This document shows, piece by piece, positions 1 through 6,481 of a DNA stretch of 14,827 nucleotides (position 1 is the first letter of the stretch; every line of letters starts with the position of its first letter). Both the position numbers and the translations under genes were made by a program. The stretch lies in contig CARBES010000027.1 in assembly GCA_948944455.1 (NCBI GenBank), positions 1-14,827 on the forward strand, written 5' to 3'. This DNA is from an uncultured Candidatus Saccharibacteria bacterium (lineage in GTDB: Bacteria; Patescibacteriota; Saccharimonadia; Saccharimonadales; Saccharimonadaceae). The notes under the pieces were generated by a model. The model was not told where the DNA came from, searched no databases, and saw nothing but the letters and a program-made list of their open reading frames with translations.

Positions 1-50
1 TCACTGATTAATTTCATCATATATCTAGGCGAAATATCTTCGTAAGTCAT
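1..50 (-). CDS. 5' end of a CIRCE-controlled gene, truncated by the window edge
   Basis: Read on the minus strand from an ATG at 50-48, an open frame of 16 codons (MTYEDISPRYMMKLIS) runs off the left edge without a stop. The start is supported by a good promoter: TTGCCG, 17 bp, TATAAT, then only 6 nt to the ATG, which implies a leaderless mRNA. A CIRCE operator overlaps the -35 box, so the product is probably a heat-shock or protein-quality gene under HrcA. The 16 visible residues do not match the usual N-termini of GroES, GroEL, DnaK, DnaJ or ClpB as I know them, so I do not name the product. Confidence 0.6.
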   Translation of the reverse strand, partial: MTYEDISPRYMMKLIS

Positions 51-56
51 AAGACC

Positions 57-85
57 ATTATACTATGCAAGCTAGCACTCGGCAA
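57..85 (-). promoter_or_regulatory. sigma-70-type promoter of the left-edge gene
   Basis: On the minus strand the -35 box TTGCCG is at 85-80 and the -10 box TATAAT at 62-57, with a 17-bp spacer. The ATG follows 6 nt after the -10 box, so transcription would begin at or next to the start codon. The -35 box lies inside the CIRCE element, the position expected for repression by HrcA. Confidence 0.7.
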
Positions 86-98
86 CTATAAGTGCTAA
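72..98. promoter_or_regulatory. CIRCE element (HrcA operator)
   Basis: The sequence is CTAGCACTC, nine bases, AAGTGCTAA. The established CIRCE consensus is TTAGCACTC-N9-GAGTGCTAA. Sixteen of the 18 fixed positions match and the spacer is exactly nine. The two differences are the outermost left base and the first base of the right arm. It overlaps the -35 box of the minus-strand promoter at 57-85, so HrcA bound here would block RNA polymerase. HrcA itself is not visible in the window. Confidence 0.85.
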
Positions 99-253
99 TG
101 TTTAATATGTGCCTCTTCTCCCTAGAAAAGTTGTTGAAGTCAGGTGAACTACGTTCACCCAAGCAAAAACAACCCTTTTGGATTGTTCTTATTACGCCAA
201 AAATTACTACAATAGATGACATCACTGAGATATTAGAGATTACTAAACGAACG

Positions 254-1018
254 CTAATCGGTCGCGGAAGGGGGCGTAAATGAATCTAATGCATCTTTAT
301 GATATCTTATAAATCCAGCATCCGTTGGCATTAGGATAACCGTCTCGTCATCACGAAATTGGTAAAGCCCATTGAATTCTCCATAATAAAAATACGTTTT
401 ACAGCTTTCTGCGGCAACACTATCATTTAAACAAAACTCAACTTTATAGCTACGCATGCCGCCAAGGCTCATCGGTATAAACATAACCACAACTACACAC
501 ATGCAAAACTGTATAGAATACTTAAGCAATCTACCGATTTTTTCGCCTATTATATTTGGTAATGTTGATGCTAGATAGTAAGTAATAGCAACTATGATTG
601 ACGCTAAGACTACATTTTGGACAAGACAGCTTAATAGCAAAACTTCTGCAAGCCCAACCTGAAGCATTATCTTTCCAATTTGCTGCCAATACGTTTTCAA
701 TGTCTGCCTAAAAGCACAGTTTTTTCGCCGTTTAGCTAATTGTATTTCTATTCGGTCAATAATTATCACTGGCGTGATAAAGATAAATACATAGAAAACT
801 ATGATCGCATATTGCACGATTGATATTGTTGTGAACGGCAACCCCACTATCTTGTTGCGCATACAAAGAATTATAGTACCAGCTATATATACCGCTAGCG
901 CCAATAGGGCACAGTGTTCCCGATAGAACGAGAGAGCCATACCAAGCAACTTCCGCGCGTTCTTATTTCCGTCATCGCATTTATTATCATTTTTATCTTC
1001 ATCCAACTTGTCAACCAT
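254..1018 (-). CDS. Multi-spanning membrane protein of unknown function
   Basis: A 254-residue protein from the ATG at 1018; an in-frame ATG at 1045 would add nine residues but lies upstream of the -10 box. The N-terminal 25 or so residues are polar and Asp/Asn/Lys-rich. About five hydrophobic segments follow: one near residues 35-55, one near 70-90, a long pair near 120-160, and one near 170-195. The last 60 residues are polar with several aromatics and three cysteines and probably form a soluble tail. I recognise no motif or family. The Lys/Arg-rich loop after the second segment suggests that loop is cytoplasmic. It is a single gene flanked upstream by a degenerate gene. Confidence 0.6.
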   Translation of the reverse strand: MVDKLDEDKNDNKCDDGNKNARKLLGMALSFYREHCALLALAVYIAGTIILCMRNKIVGLPFTTISIVQYAIIVFYVFIFITPVIIIDRIEIQLAKRRKNCAFRQTLKTYWQQIGKIMLQVGLAEVLLLSCLVQNVVLASIIVAITYYLASTLPNIIGEKIGRLLKYSIQFCMCVVVVMFIPMSLGGMRSYKVEFCLNDSVAAESCKTYFYYGEFNGLYQFRDDETVILMPTDAGFIRYHKDALDSFTPPSATD

Positions 1019-1024
1019 ATCTTT

Positions 1025-1030
1025 ATTATA
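1025..1030 (-). promoter_or_regulatory. -10 box six bases before the membrane-protein ATG
   Basis: On the minus strand TATAAT is at 1030-1025, followed by six bases and then ATG (1018). There is no convincing -35 box at 17-18 bp and no Shine-Dalgarno sequence. The spacing predicts a leaderless transcript and decides between the two in-frame ATGs. Confidence 0.5.
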
Positions 1031-1543
1031 ACTTATTCCCCGCAAGAAAAGTTGTTAAAGCCAACCAAACCACGTCCGACCATGCAAAATAAAGCTGAAT
1101 CCCGCTAGGGATTTTATTTATGCTCAAAATAATTTTCATCTCTACAACGCTGGAGAAAAATTTGTCAAAAATTAGGTAAAGCGAGTCGGTTTTCTCATAG
1201 GGGCCGATCATATAGCATTCTTGCCGAGACCGTAGGCTACACCAGCCTCAATATGTGAGCTCTTTCCTGCAGGGAGTACCATGATGAGATTCTCAGCAGA
1301 CTTAAGCCCACTCAAGTCGTCCCCAAAAATTATGCGAATAGCGCCCGAAGCAAATTCGCGGTTCTCGTAGCCATCTGCAAGTTTGCCGGGATGGTCATTA
1401 AGATTAAAGTCCGCGTTCTTACGCAAGATCTCGTTCGTGGCAAAGCAGTAATAAGTTTTATTAATAGAATCAAGAGCCTTGCGCACTTCGAGGATTTTCG
1501 GGGTGTTTCGTGTCCTACTAACGACGATAAAATCAGTCTTCAT
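1026..1543 (-). pseudogene. Nucleoside 2-deoxyribosyltransferase-like gene, frameshifted
   Basis: The first frame, from the ATG at 1543 (MKTDFIVVSRTRNTPK), runs 111 residues to a TGA at 1210-1208. It carries the family's signature late in the protein: MVLPAGKSSHIEAGVAYGLG, with the Glu that serves as nucleophile in 2-deoxyribosyltransferases. Family members continue after GLGK with a short strand and a final helix. That continuation (MIGPYEKTDSLYLIFDKFF) is present in the next frame from 1211, so one base is missing near 1208-1214; adding a T restores GLGKNAYMIGP. The second frame then runs through a terminator-like hairpin to 1026, so the original stop may also be lost. The TGA overlaps the ATG of the second frame (ATGA), so re-initiation could still make two pieces. 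A sequencing error is the main alternative. An upstream ATG at 1603 gives an unlikely 20-residue extension. Confidence 0.65.
1098..1119. terminator. Small hairpin with T-rich flank
   Basis: AATCCC, loop GCTA, GGGATT at 1098-1113, followed on the plus strand by TTATTTA. Read on the minus strand the tail is CAGCTTTATTTT, which is weaker. It lies just after the C-terminal part of the broken deoxyribosyltransferase-like gene and may be that gene's original terminator, or the relic of a plus-strand unit. Confidence 0.4.
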
Positions 1544-1552
1544 AATATTTAA

Positions 1553-1561
1553 AGTATACCA
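1553..1561 (-). promoter_or_regulatory. Extended -10 of the deoxyribosyltransferase-like gene
   Basis: On the minus strand TGGTATACT (TGn plus -10) is at 1561-1553, nine bases before the ATG at 1543. No clear -35 box is visible, which is common with an extended -10. This favours the 1543 start over the upstream ATG at 1603, which would lie outside the transcript. Confidence 0.45.
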
Positions 1562-1738
1562 CGATGCCGGCGTTAGCGAGACTGGAAGCCTAGTCGAGAG
1601 CATGAGAAGCCAAAAATCGGGATGTTACTAGACCAGAAGGCTACCGCCAGCATACGAAACATAATCACAGCGCAACCATAAATGAGCCAACGCAGGGGCT
1701 AGAAACCAATGCAATGACAATGTGGACCGCCACGAAGC

Positions 1739-2743
1739 CTAGATTCGGCCAGCTTGTTTGAGCCACTTTACGGTATCGTCGATAGTAGTTTGGATCTGGC
1801 GAGGCGAATAGCCCAGTTCGCGACTGGCTTTGGCATGCGAGAAGTTCGCATTTGACTCCAGCGTATAGAGCGAATACTTTGTATAAAGTGGCGGTTGTTT
1901 TTTGATGTTGTAATAAATCTCTGACAGCGGAGCAGTGAGCTTAGCAAGCCACAGTGGCAGAACGGTTTTGATGGGTTCGCGTCCAGCCGCCTGCGTGATC
2001 AGCTGTAACAGCTCAGCGACCGAAACATAATGCCCCGAAAGAATATAACATTCACCAGCCTCACCATGGACGCAAGCGCTAAGAATACCTGCTACAACGT
2101 CACGTACGTCCACAAAATCATAACCACCTTTTACGCCGGCTTTCAAACGCCCGGTAGCGGCATCAATGACTAATTGCGTAAGATGGCTGGTCTTAACATC
2201 ATAAGGGCCAAGAATCCCGGATGGGTGCACTATACAAGCATCAAGGCCACGCGTCCTAACCATATCCAAAACATATTCGGCCGCCTCAGCTTTCGATTTA
2301 GCATAAATTCCCTCAACCTTCGCTGGGTCAAAATTTGTAACTTCTTTCATAACCTCGCCGTGCGGTAATTCTGGTATGGCGTGGACACTGTTCACGTAGA
2401 TCATTTTGGCGCCAATCTCAAGTACCTTTTCCGCAACGTGTTTTGTGCCCAAGACATTAACCTCATAAACCGCAGGATTTGGTTTTGACTTGATATAAAC
2501 AACCGCAGCGCAATGGATAACATAAACTTTCGCATCGGTCGGTACGGCAAAAATATCAACTAGCGTTTCTGGCTTAGTGACGTCACCCTCAAAAAGTTCA
2601 CAATTAAGGCCTTGCAAAGCATCAGCTCGCTTTAATGACGAGACGAGAGCGCGAATTTGGTTGTTCGGATCTTGACTAAGAGTACGCACTAGGTTATTAC
2701 CAAGAAAACCGTTTGCGCCTGTAATGATATAGATATTTTTCAT
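1739..2743 (-). CDS. NAD-dependent epimerase/dehydratase (extended SDR)
   Basis: A 334-residue extended short-chain dehydrogenase/reductase. The N-terminus has the Rossmann nucleotide-binding motif TGANGFLG at residues 8-15, an acidic DV near residues 54-55, and the HCAA stretch near 77-80. The catalytic set is visible as Ser119 (YVNS) with Tyr147 and Lys151 (YAKSK). The C-terminal half carries HPSGILGPYD and FVDVRDVV, typical of the dihydroflavonol-4-reductase and sugar-epimerase branch. These enzymes reduce a carbonyl or epimerise a nucleotide sugar with NAD(P)H in the cytoplasm; the substrate cannot be read from sequence. The gene lies 21 bp after the SRA-like gene on the same strand and probably shares its transcript. 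AAAGG lies a few bases before the ATG. Confidence 0.88.
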   Translation of the reverse strand: MKNIYIITGANGFLGNNLVRTLSQDPNNQIRALVSSLKRADALQGLNCELFEGDVTKPETLVDIFAVPTDAKVYVIHCAAVVYIKSKPNPAVYEVNVLGTKHVAEKVLEIGAKMIYVNSVHAIPELPHGEVMKEVTNFDPAKVEGIYAKSKAEAAEYVLDMVRTRGLDACIVHPSGILGPYDVKTSHLTQLVIDAATGRLKAGVKGGYDFVDVRDVVAGILSACVHGEAGECYILSGHYVSVAELLQLITQAAGREPIKTVLPLWLAKLTAPLSEIYYNIKKQPPLYTKYSLYTLESNANFSHAKASRELGYSPRQIQTTIDDTVKWLKQAGRI

Positions 2744-2764
2744 AGACCTTTATCTCCAAATAAT

Positions 2765-3175
2765 TTATTGCTTTAATTTGAGCGGAAACTTGATAACGAC
2801 GCGGCCTCTGCCATCTTTGCCTGGCTCGACAGCCTCGAAAGGCTCGGCAGAGAGCTCGACTTCGCCACTATAAATATAGTTCCCTGGTTCGAAAGATTCA
2901 AAAAGATGGAGACCAATACCGCTAGACCCTGACTCAGCGAGAGTCTTATTTTGAGAATAGTTAATACTCTGGTCGCCAACTTTACCCATACCCGTAAAGT
3001 TAAGGACGCCATCCTGCCACTCATCGGCATGATAACACTGGCCGTGCTTGACAAAAATGACCAAAGTGTTGGTTTGTTTCGACCGACGAAGACCGCCCAT
3101 GTTGCCACATTTAAAAGTGTCGACGATTTCCTGATTCGTGTAAGCGTCGCCAACGTGTAACTCAGAAATTTGCAT
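2765..3175 (-). CDS. Stand-alone SRA-like (ScoMcrA-type) modified-DNA-binding protein
   Basis: A 136-residue protein resembling the SRA-like domain found in McrA-type HNH restriction enzymes such as ScoMcrA. The pattern is VGDAYTNQEI near the N-terminus, FTGMGKVGDQSI near residues 80-91, the NKTLAES stretch, and then GLHLFES...YIYSGEVEL. In restriction enzymes this fold recognises modified cytosine or other altered bases. No HNH or other nuclease motif is present here, and no nuclease gene adjoins it, so it would act as a reader only. The family call is from remembered motif patterns. The start is firm: AAGGAG sits eight bases before the ATG and an extended -10 lies just upstream, giving a leader of only about 13 nt. 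Confidence 0.65.
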   Translation of the reverse strand: MQISELHVGDAYTNQEIVDTFKCGNMGGLRRSKQTNTLVIFVKHGQCYHADEWQDGVLNFTGMGKVGDQSINYSQNKTLAESGSSGIGLHLFESFEPGNYIYSGEVELSAEPFEAVEPGKDGRGRVVIKFPLKLKQ

Positions 3176-3195
3176 TTGTTACGCTCCTTCTTTTC

Positions 3196-3215
3196 ATTAT
3201 AACATATGCTATAAT
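3196..3215. promoter_or_regulatory. Bidirectional promoter in a 20-bp near-palindrome
   Basis: The element reads ATTATAACATATGCTATAAT, 18 of 20 positions symmetric around CATATG. Rightward it contains the extended -10 TGCTATAAT (3207-3215), serving the ABC-F gene. Leftward it contains TGTTATAAT (3204-3196), serving the SRA-like gene. Neither side has a convincing -35 box. The two -10 boxes are so close that RNA polymerase could occupy only one at a time. Confidence 0.7.
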
Positions 3216-3278
3216 AAAGATATGCGAAGCTAAAAATATCTCTCACGTTTATCAAAAGCAAAATTACGAGGTATTTTT

Positions 3279-4637
3279 ATGTTGCGAATTTCTAATTTAA
3301 CCTTTTCTTATCAAAACCAACCACTTTGGGAAAATCTAAATTTAGCTCTGGCAGGTCCAGAAGTAGCGGCAATCATCGGTGATAACGGAGTTGGAAAAAC
3401 TACTTTACTCCGGCTAGTTGCGGGTGAGTTGCAACCGGACGAAGGTAGTATAAAAACAGTAGGCAAAGTAGGGTTCTTAAAACAAACGCAGGAAGACTTG
3501 CAAGATAGGTCTGGCGGCGAGCGCACGCAAATTCGGCTAGCGGAGCTGTTTCGACAAGAGCCAGAGATTCTATTGCTTGACGAACCGACGAACAATCTCG
3601 ACCATGAGAGCAAAGCTTGGTTGCTAAGAAACTTGAGCGGGTATCCTGGTCTGGTTCTAGCAGTCAGCCACGACCGAGATTTTCTTGAAGAGGTGGCGGA
3701 GAAAATTATCCATCTGCACGACGGGAAAGCGGAAATTTTTCTCGGTAATTATAGTAATTTCTGCGAGCAGCAAGCTCAAGCACAACACGAAAAACTCCAA
3801 AACTATGAACGGTCGCAGCAAGAAAAGAAAAAGCTAGAGAAACAACTCAAGGACGCTCACGACCGCGCACACAAAAGTAATCGCCGGAGCTACAATAAGA
3901 TTAGCGACGAGTCAAGGTTACGCTACAACGGGCAAAGAATGGCAGCTCAGAATAGTGCTGGAAAGGTCTTAAGAGCGACGCAGAGTCGACTTGAACAAAT
4001 TGCGACTACAGAAAAACCACTAGAGCGCAAATTCTATAGCGCGGAAGTTTCGGCAAACTTTCTACATGACAAAAAATTGCTAGAAGTAAGAGATCTAGCG
4101 AAAAGTTACGGCAAAAAGCGGTTGTTCGAAGGGTTGAGTTTTGAAATTCGTACCAGCGAACGAATGCGAATCTGCGGGCGAAACGGGAGCGGAAAAAGTA
4201 CTTTGTTCCAGATAATTCTTGGAAAGCTGTCGGCAGATGGCGGCGAAGTTTGGACTGCGCCGAACCTCAAAATCGGATATATCTCCCAAGATATAACAGG
4301 GCTAAACTTAGAGAAAAGTTTCCTAGCCCAAAGTGAAGATTTTGATAAAACGGAGATTTTTCGGGCAGCAGCGACGATGGATTTTACACCTCAAGACATG
4401 AATCGACCAGTCAGCGAATTATCGCGCGGTCAACTGACAAAACTGGCAATTTTATGTTTAATTCTACGTCCACTCGATTTGGTAATTATCGACGAAATTA
4501 CGAATCACCTTGATATTCGCGCGCGAGAAAATATCGAGTCGGCGCTGAAGAACTACCGCGGAGCGATCTTAGCAGCCACCCATGACGAGGCTTTTGCACG
4601 CACGATCGGGTTCGATAAAGAACTCAAATTAAGCTAA
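3279..4637 (+). CDS. ABC-F family ATPase, short (resistance/ribosome-rescue type)
   Basis: A 452-residue protein with two ABC ATPase domains and no membrane segment, the ABC-F arrangement. These proteins bind the ribosomal E site and act on stalled or drug-bound ribosomes. Domain 1 has Walker A GDNGVGKTT (34-42), signature SGGER (78-82), Walker B LLLDEPTNNLD (98-108) and SHD (130-132). Only about seven residues separate the Q-loop from the signature, so the helical arm is nearly absent, as I recall for the Msr/Vga group. A charged helical linker spans about 163-250. Domain 2 has GRNGSGKST (300-308), LSRGQ (381-385), DEITNHLD (405-412) and THDEAF. Both catalytic Glu residues (102, 406) are present; Pro to Ile in DEPT and Gly to Arg in LSGGQ are departures from consensus. 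GAGG lies seven bases before the ATG. A role in drug resistance is only a possibility. Confidence 0.9.
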   Translation: MLRISNLTFSYQNQPLWENLNLALAGPEVAAIIGDNGVGKTTLLRLVAGELQPDEGSIKTVGKVGFLKQTQEDLQDRSGGERTQIRLAELFRQEPEILLLDEPTNNLDHESKAWLLRNLSGYPGLVLAVSHDRDFLEEVAEKIIHLHDGKAEIFLGNYSNFCEQQAQAQHEKLQNYERSQQEKKKLEKQLKDAHDRAHKSNRRSYNKISDESRLRYNGQRMAAQNSAGKVLRATQSRLEQIATTEKPLERKFYSAEVSANFLHDKKLLEVRDLAKSYGKKRLFEGLSFEIRTSERMRICGRNGSGKSTLFQIILGKLSADGGEVWTAPNLKIGYISQDITGLNLEKSFLAQSEDFDKTEIFRAAATMDFTPQDMNRPVSELSRGQLTKLAILCLILRPLDLVIIDEITNHLDIRARENIESALKNYRGAILAATHDEAFARTIGFDKELKLS

Positions 4638-4701
4638 GCCGGTAAGATCAGAACGTTTATCTTCAATCATTTGAAATTTACCACGAATAGCATAATAACT
4701 A

Positions 4702-4730
4702 TTGACTTTTTTAGAAAAGTGTGCTACAAT
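4702..4730 (+). promoter_or_regulatory. Strong promoter of the surface-protein gene
   Basis: TTGACT (4702-4707), 17-bp spacer, TACAAT (4725-4730), with TG one base before the -10 box (extended -10). The predicted start at about 4737 leaves a leader of roughly 110 nt before the ATG at 4849, much longer than other leaders in the window. Confidence 0.8.
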
Positions 4731-4736
4731 GGGAGT

Positions 4737-4784
4737 ATGACCCCGTGTCATAAGTCAATACGACCTCAAGTCGTAGTTCTTTGA
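4737..4784 (+). CDS. Possible leaderless 15-residue leader ORF
   Basis: An ATG lies six bases after the -10 box, at the expected transcription start, and opens a 15-codon frame (MTPCHKSIRPQVVVL) ending in TGA at 4782-4784. A 6-bp hairpin, TACGAC / GTCGTA with a five-base loop, sits inside it at 4759-4775, and a smaller 4-bp one at 4738-4750. This could be an upstream ORF that tunes expression of the gene at 4849, or chance. No codon bias evidence is possible at this length. Confidence 0.3.
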   Translation: MTPCHKSIRPQVVVL

Positions 4785-4848
4785 CAGTACCAGATCTAAT
4801 TCGTAAACCAGCTCAATCTCAAAAAATATTGAAAGGATGGTATAAAGA

Positions 4849-6021
4849 ATGAGCAGAAATCGATACCATGAGCCATGGGAGACCGAAGCAACGGCTGAAC
4901 GGCCGGGATCGAAAGGCAAAATCCTGCTGGTGATAGGGCTCGTAGTAGCCCTGATTGCAGCAATAGCCTGCGCCTGCGTGCACTTCATTAACCAGTCCGG
5001 CAAAGTCAGCTGTGGCTGGGGAGATGATAGTGGTGGGCGTCCCAGCTATACCGCCGCGGAGGTGGAGGAAGGCGCCTTGGAGAACCAAGTCGTTTTTAAC
5101 TCCATCAGCGACAACGCCGAGTATGGCAACGAGAAACGCTATATTTCGGCAGAGTTGGTCGGCGGAAACGGCAGGTGGAACTATCGTGAGCTAAAGGTTG
5201 AAGACGGACAAACATACATTCTGCGCGTTCGGGTTGCCAACAATGGTGGCCAAACATCGACCAATACTCGCGTGGCTTTCAGCTTGCCGCTGGAACCCGC
5301 AACCCAGGCGCCGATTTATGGGCGCATTTATTCCGAGAACGGGACCCCCAGCAAATATTGGGACGGCATCCTGCTTACCTGCGACACTCCCTTCCGAGTA
5401 GAATACATCTACGGTAATTCAACTTTGGAGAGTGAGAGTCTGGGCATTGTTCCAGTCGGTGATGAAATTGTAACCAAAGCAGCGTCGGAAAACGGCATAG
5501 CAATTGGTTATAGCGCACTGGACGGACTGATGCCAGGGGGAGCGGAGGTTTTCGTAACGATCCAGATACGGATTGTTGCAGAAGAGCCGCAGCCGTCCAA
5601 CCTCTCATTTACGACAAACGCCAAAGTCCGACAAGACAGTGCCGAGGCCAGCTGGGATACCAGCACTGAAGCACGAATCGGTGAGCTAGTACAGGTGCAA
5701 TTCCTGTACACTAACACCGACTCCGTTACGCATAACGGCGTAATCGCAAGCGTCATCCTTCCTGACGGAATCGAACTGGTCCCCGGTACAACCAAGATCT
5801 ACAACAGCTCCTATGACGGGAAGCTGATCGAAACAGCCGATGCTACGCTCGACACGAGCGGTATCAACATCGAGAATTATGCGCCGGGCGCAAACGCTTA
5901 TGTACGCTGCACACTGCGCATCACTGATGTAGCAGCTAGCGGCGAGGCCGAGATCTGGACAACATATACGGTCGGTGAGACCCATGTGCAGGATTCCTGC
6001 ACGGTCACCATTACCGACTAA
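4849..6021 (+). CDS. Membrane-anchored extracellular beta-sandwich protein
   Basis: A 390-residue protein with a 24-residue polar N-terminus, one membrane helix at about 25-46 and a large extracytoplasmic part, so topology is N-in and C-out. Two beta-rich regions follow, at about 75-260 and 262-390. The second looks like a DUF11-type surface repeat (VQFLYTNTDS, VILPDGIELVPGTT, and a closing VTITD). The first has the same grammar (LRVRVANNGGQTSTNTRVAFSLPL). Such domains are seen in surface adhesins and envelope proteins; no ligand can be inferred. No sortase motif is visible. Base composition is visibly richer in G and C than the ABC-F gene next to it. AAGGA lies 11 bases before the ATG. It is a single-gene unit with its own promoter and terminator. 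Confidence 0.78.
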   Translation: MSRNRYHEPWETEATAERPGSKGKILLVIGLVVALIAAIACACVHFINQSGKVSCGWGDDSGGRPSYTAAEVEEGALENQVVFNSISDNAEYGNEKRYISAELVGGNGRWNYRELKVEDGQTYILRVRVANNGGQTSTNTRVAFSLPLEPATQAPIYGRIYSENGTPSKYWDGILLTCDTPFRVEYIYGNSTLESESLGIVPVGDEIVTKAASENGIAIGYSALDGLMPGGAEVFVTIQIRIVAEEPQPSNLSFTTNAKVRQDSAEASWDTSTEARIGELVQVQFLYTNTDSVTHNGVIASVILPDGIELVPGTTKIYNSSYDGKLIETADATLDTSGINIENYAPGANAYVRCTLRITDVAASGEAEIWTTYTVGETHVQDSCTVTITD

Positions 6022-6024
6022 AAC

Positions 6025-6056
6025 GAGCCCCTCCACATTGCGAGGGGCTTTCTTTT
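6025..6056. terminator. Bidirectional rho-independent terminator
   Basis: AGCCCCTC (6026-6033) pairs with GAGGGGCT (6042-6049) over an eight-base loop. On the plus strand TTTCTTTT follows; on the minus strand CGTTTTAG follows. It separates two convergent genes, the surface protein and the PspC gene, and can serve both. Confidence 0.88.
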
Positions 6057-6078
6057 GGCTCTTAAGATTCGGAAATAG

Positions 6079-6279
6079 CTATTTTGCAAAGACTTCTGAT
6101 TCTGAAGGCATAATAATCGCCGCAATCAGATAGGCCAAAATTCCACTAGCCGCGCAAAAGATGAGCAGAATCCATAAAAGGCGGACTACGGTCGGGTCAA
6201 CGTTTATATATTCAGCAATGCCACCGCAAACTCCAGCAACTTTCCGACCACGTTCAACTCGATAAAGACGTTTTGTCAT
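6079..6279 (-). CDS. PspC domain envelope-stress protein
   Basis: A 66-residue protein that is essentially one PspC domain. It has the basic start MTKRLYRVERGRKVAGVCGG, then IAEYINVDPTVVRLLW and one hydrophobic helix at about 35-58 ending in IIMP. In proteobacteria PspC is an inner-membrane sensor of the phage-shock response; small stand-alone copies are common in Gram-positives and CPR bacteria, where the partner is usually unknown. No pspA or pspB is nearby. The gene has a consensus promoter ending 11 bases before the ATG, so the leader is only about 5 nt. Confidence 0.92.
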   Translation of the reverse strand: MTKRLYRVERGRKVAGVCGGIAEYINVDPTVVRLLWILLIFCAASGILAYLIAAIIMPSESEVFAK

Positions 6280-6290
6280 AATTACCTATA

Positions 6291-6319
6291 ATTATACCTC
6301 GCTAGACGACATATGTCAA
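6291..6319 (-). promoter_or_regulatory. Consensus sigma-70 promoter of the PspC gene
   Basis: On the minus strand TTGACA (6319-6314), exactly 17 bp, TATAAT (6296-6291). Both hexamers and the spacer are perfect consensus, the best promoter in the window, suggesting strong constitutive expression unless a repressor acts. The ATG follows 11 bases later. Confidence 0.9.
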
Positions 6320-6352
6320 GGAGTGTCTAATGATAATATTGACTGTTAACAC

Positions 6353-6381
6353 CTGACAATCTGGTAAGCACGTGGTAAAAT
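6353..6381 (+). promoter_or_regulatory. Promoter of tRNA-Pro and the Nudix gene
   Basis: CTGACA (6353-6358), 17-bp spacer, TAAAAT (6376-6381) with TGG before it (extended -10). Transcription would start about seven bases before the tRNA. Confidence 0.65.
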
Positions 6382-6394
6382 TAAGAGGTAGATT

Positions 6395-6469
6395 CGGGGC
6401 TTAGCGCAGTGGTAGCGCGCACGCCTGGGGGGCGTGAGGTCGCCAGTTCGATCCTGGTAGCCCCGACCA
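6395..6469 (+). tRNA. tRNA-Pro (anticodon GGG), CCA encoded
   Basis: The full cloverleaf can be drawn. The acceptor CGGGGCT pairs with AGCCCCG and is followed by discriminator A and an encoded CCA (6467-6469). The D stem is GCGC/GCGC with loop AGTGGTA. The anticodon stem is CACGC/GCGTG with loop CTGGGGG, giving anticodon GGG at 6427-6429 with G37, as expected for proline tRNAs. The variable loop is five bases. The T stem is GCCAG/CTGGT with loop TTCGATC. It reads CCC and CCU. It ends 12 bases before the Nudix gene, which is probably read through from the same promoter. Confidence 0.97.
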
Positions 6470-6481
6470 AGTGGAGATTTT

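Noticed and set aside
92..283. A plus-strand 63-codon open frame near the left edge
   Set aside because: No Shine-Dalgarno sequence or promoter in its direction, no recognisable motif, and its end overlaps the convergent membrane-protein gene. The only hint is the weak 51-base similarity noted in the findings.
914..1108. A plus-strand 64-codon open frame ending at the hairpin
   Set aside because: It is mostly antisense to the N-terminal part of the membrane-protein gene, and its hydrophobic stretch comes from that overlap.
1604..1738. Looked for a small RNA, tRNA or terminator in this gap
   Set aside because: Only a 4-bp stem (GTGG/CCAC) without a T-run, no cloverleaf and no promoter pair.
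2773..3261. A 162-codon frame on the same strand as the SRA-like gene
   Set aside because: It overlaps that gene in another frame, starts upstream of its promoter and has no domain-like pattern. The 136-residue frame has the ribosome-binding site and the motif set.
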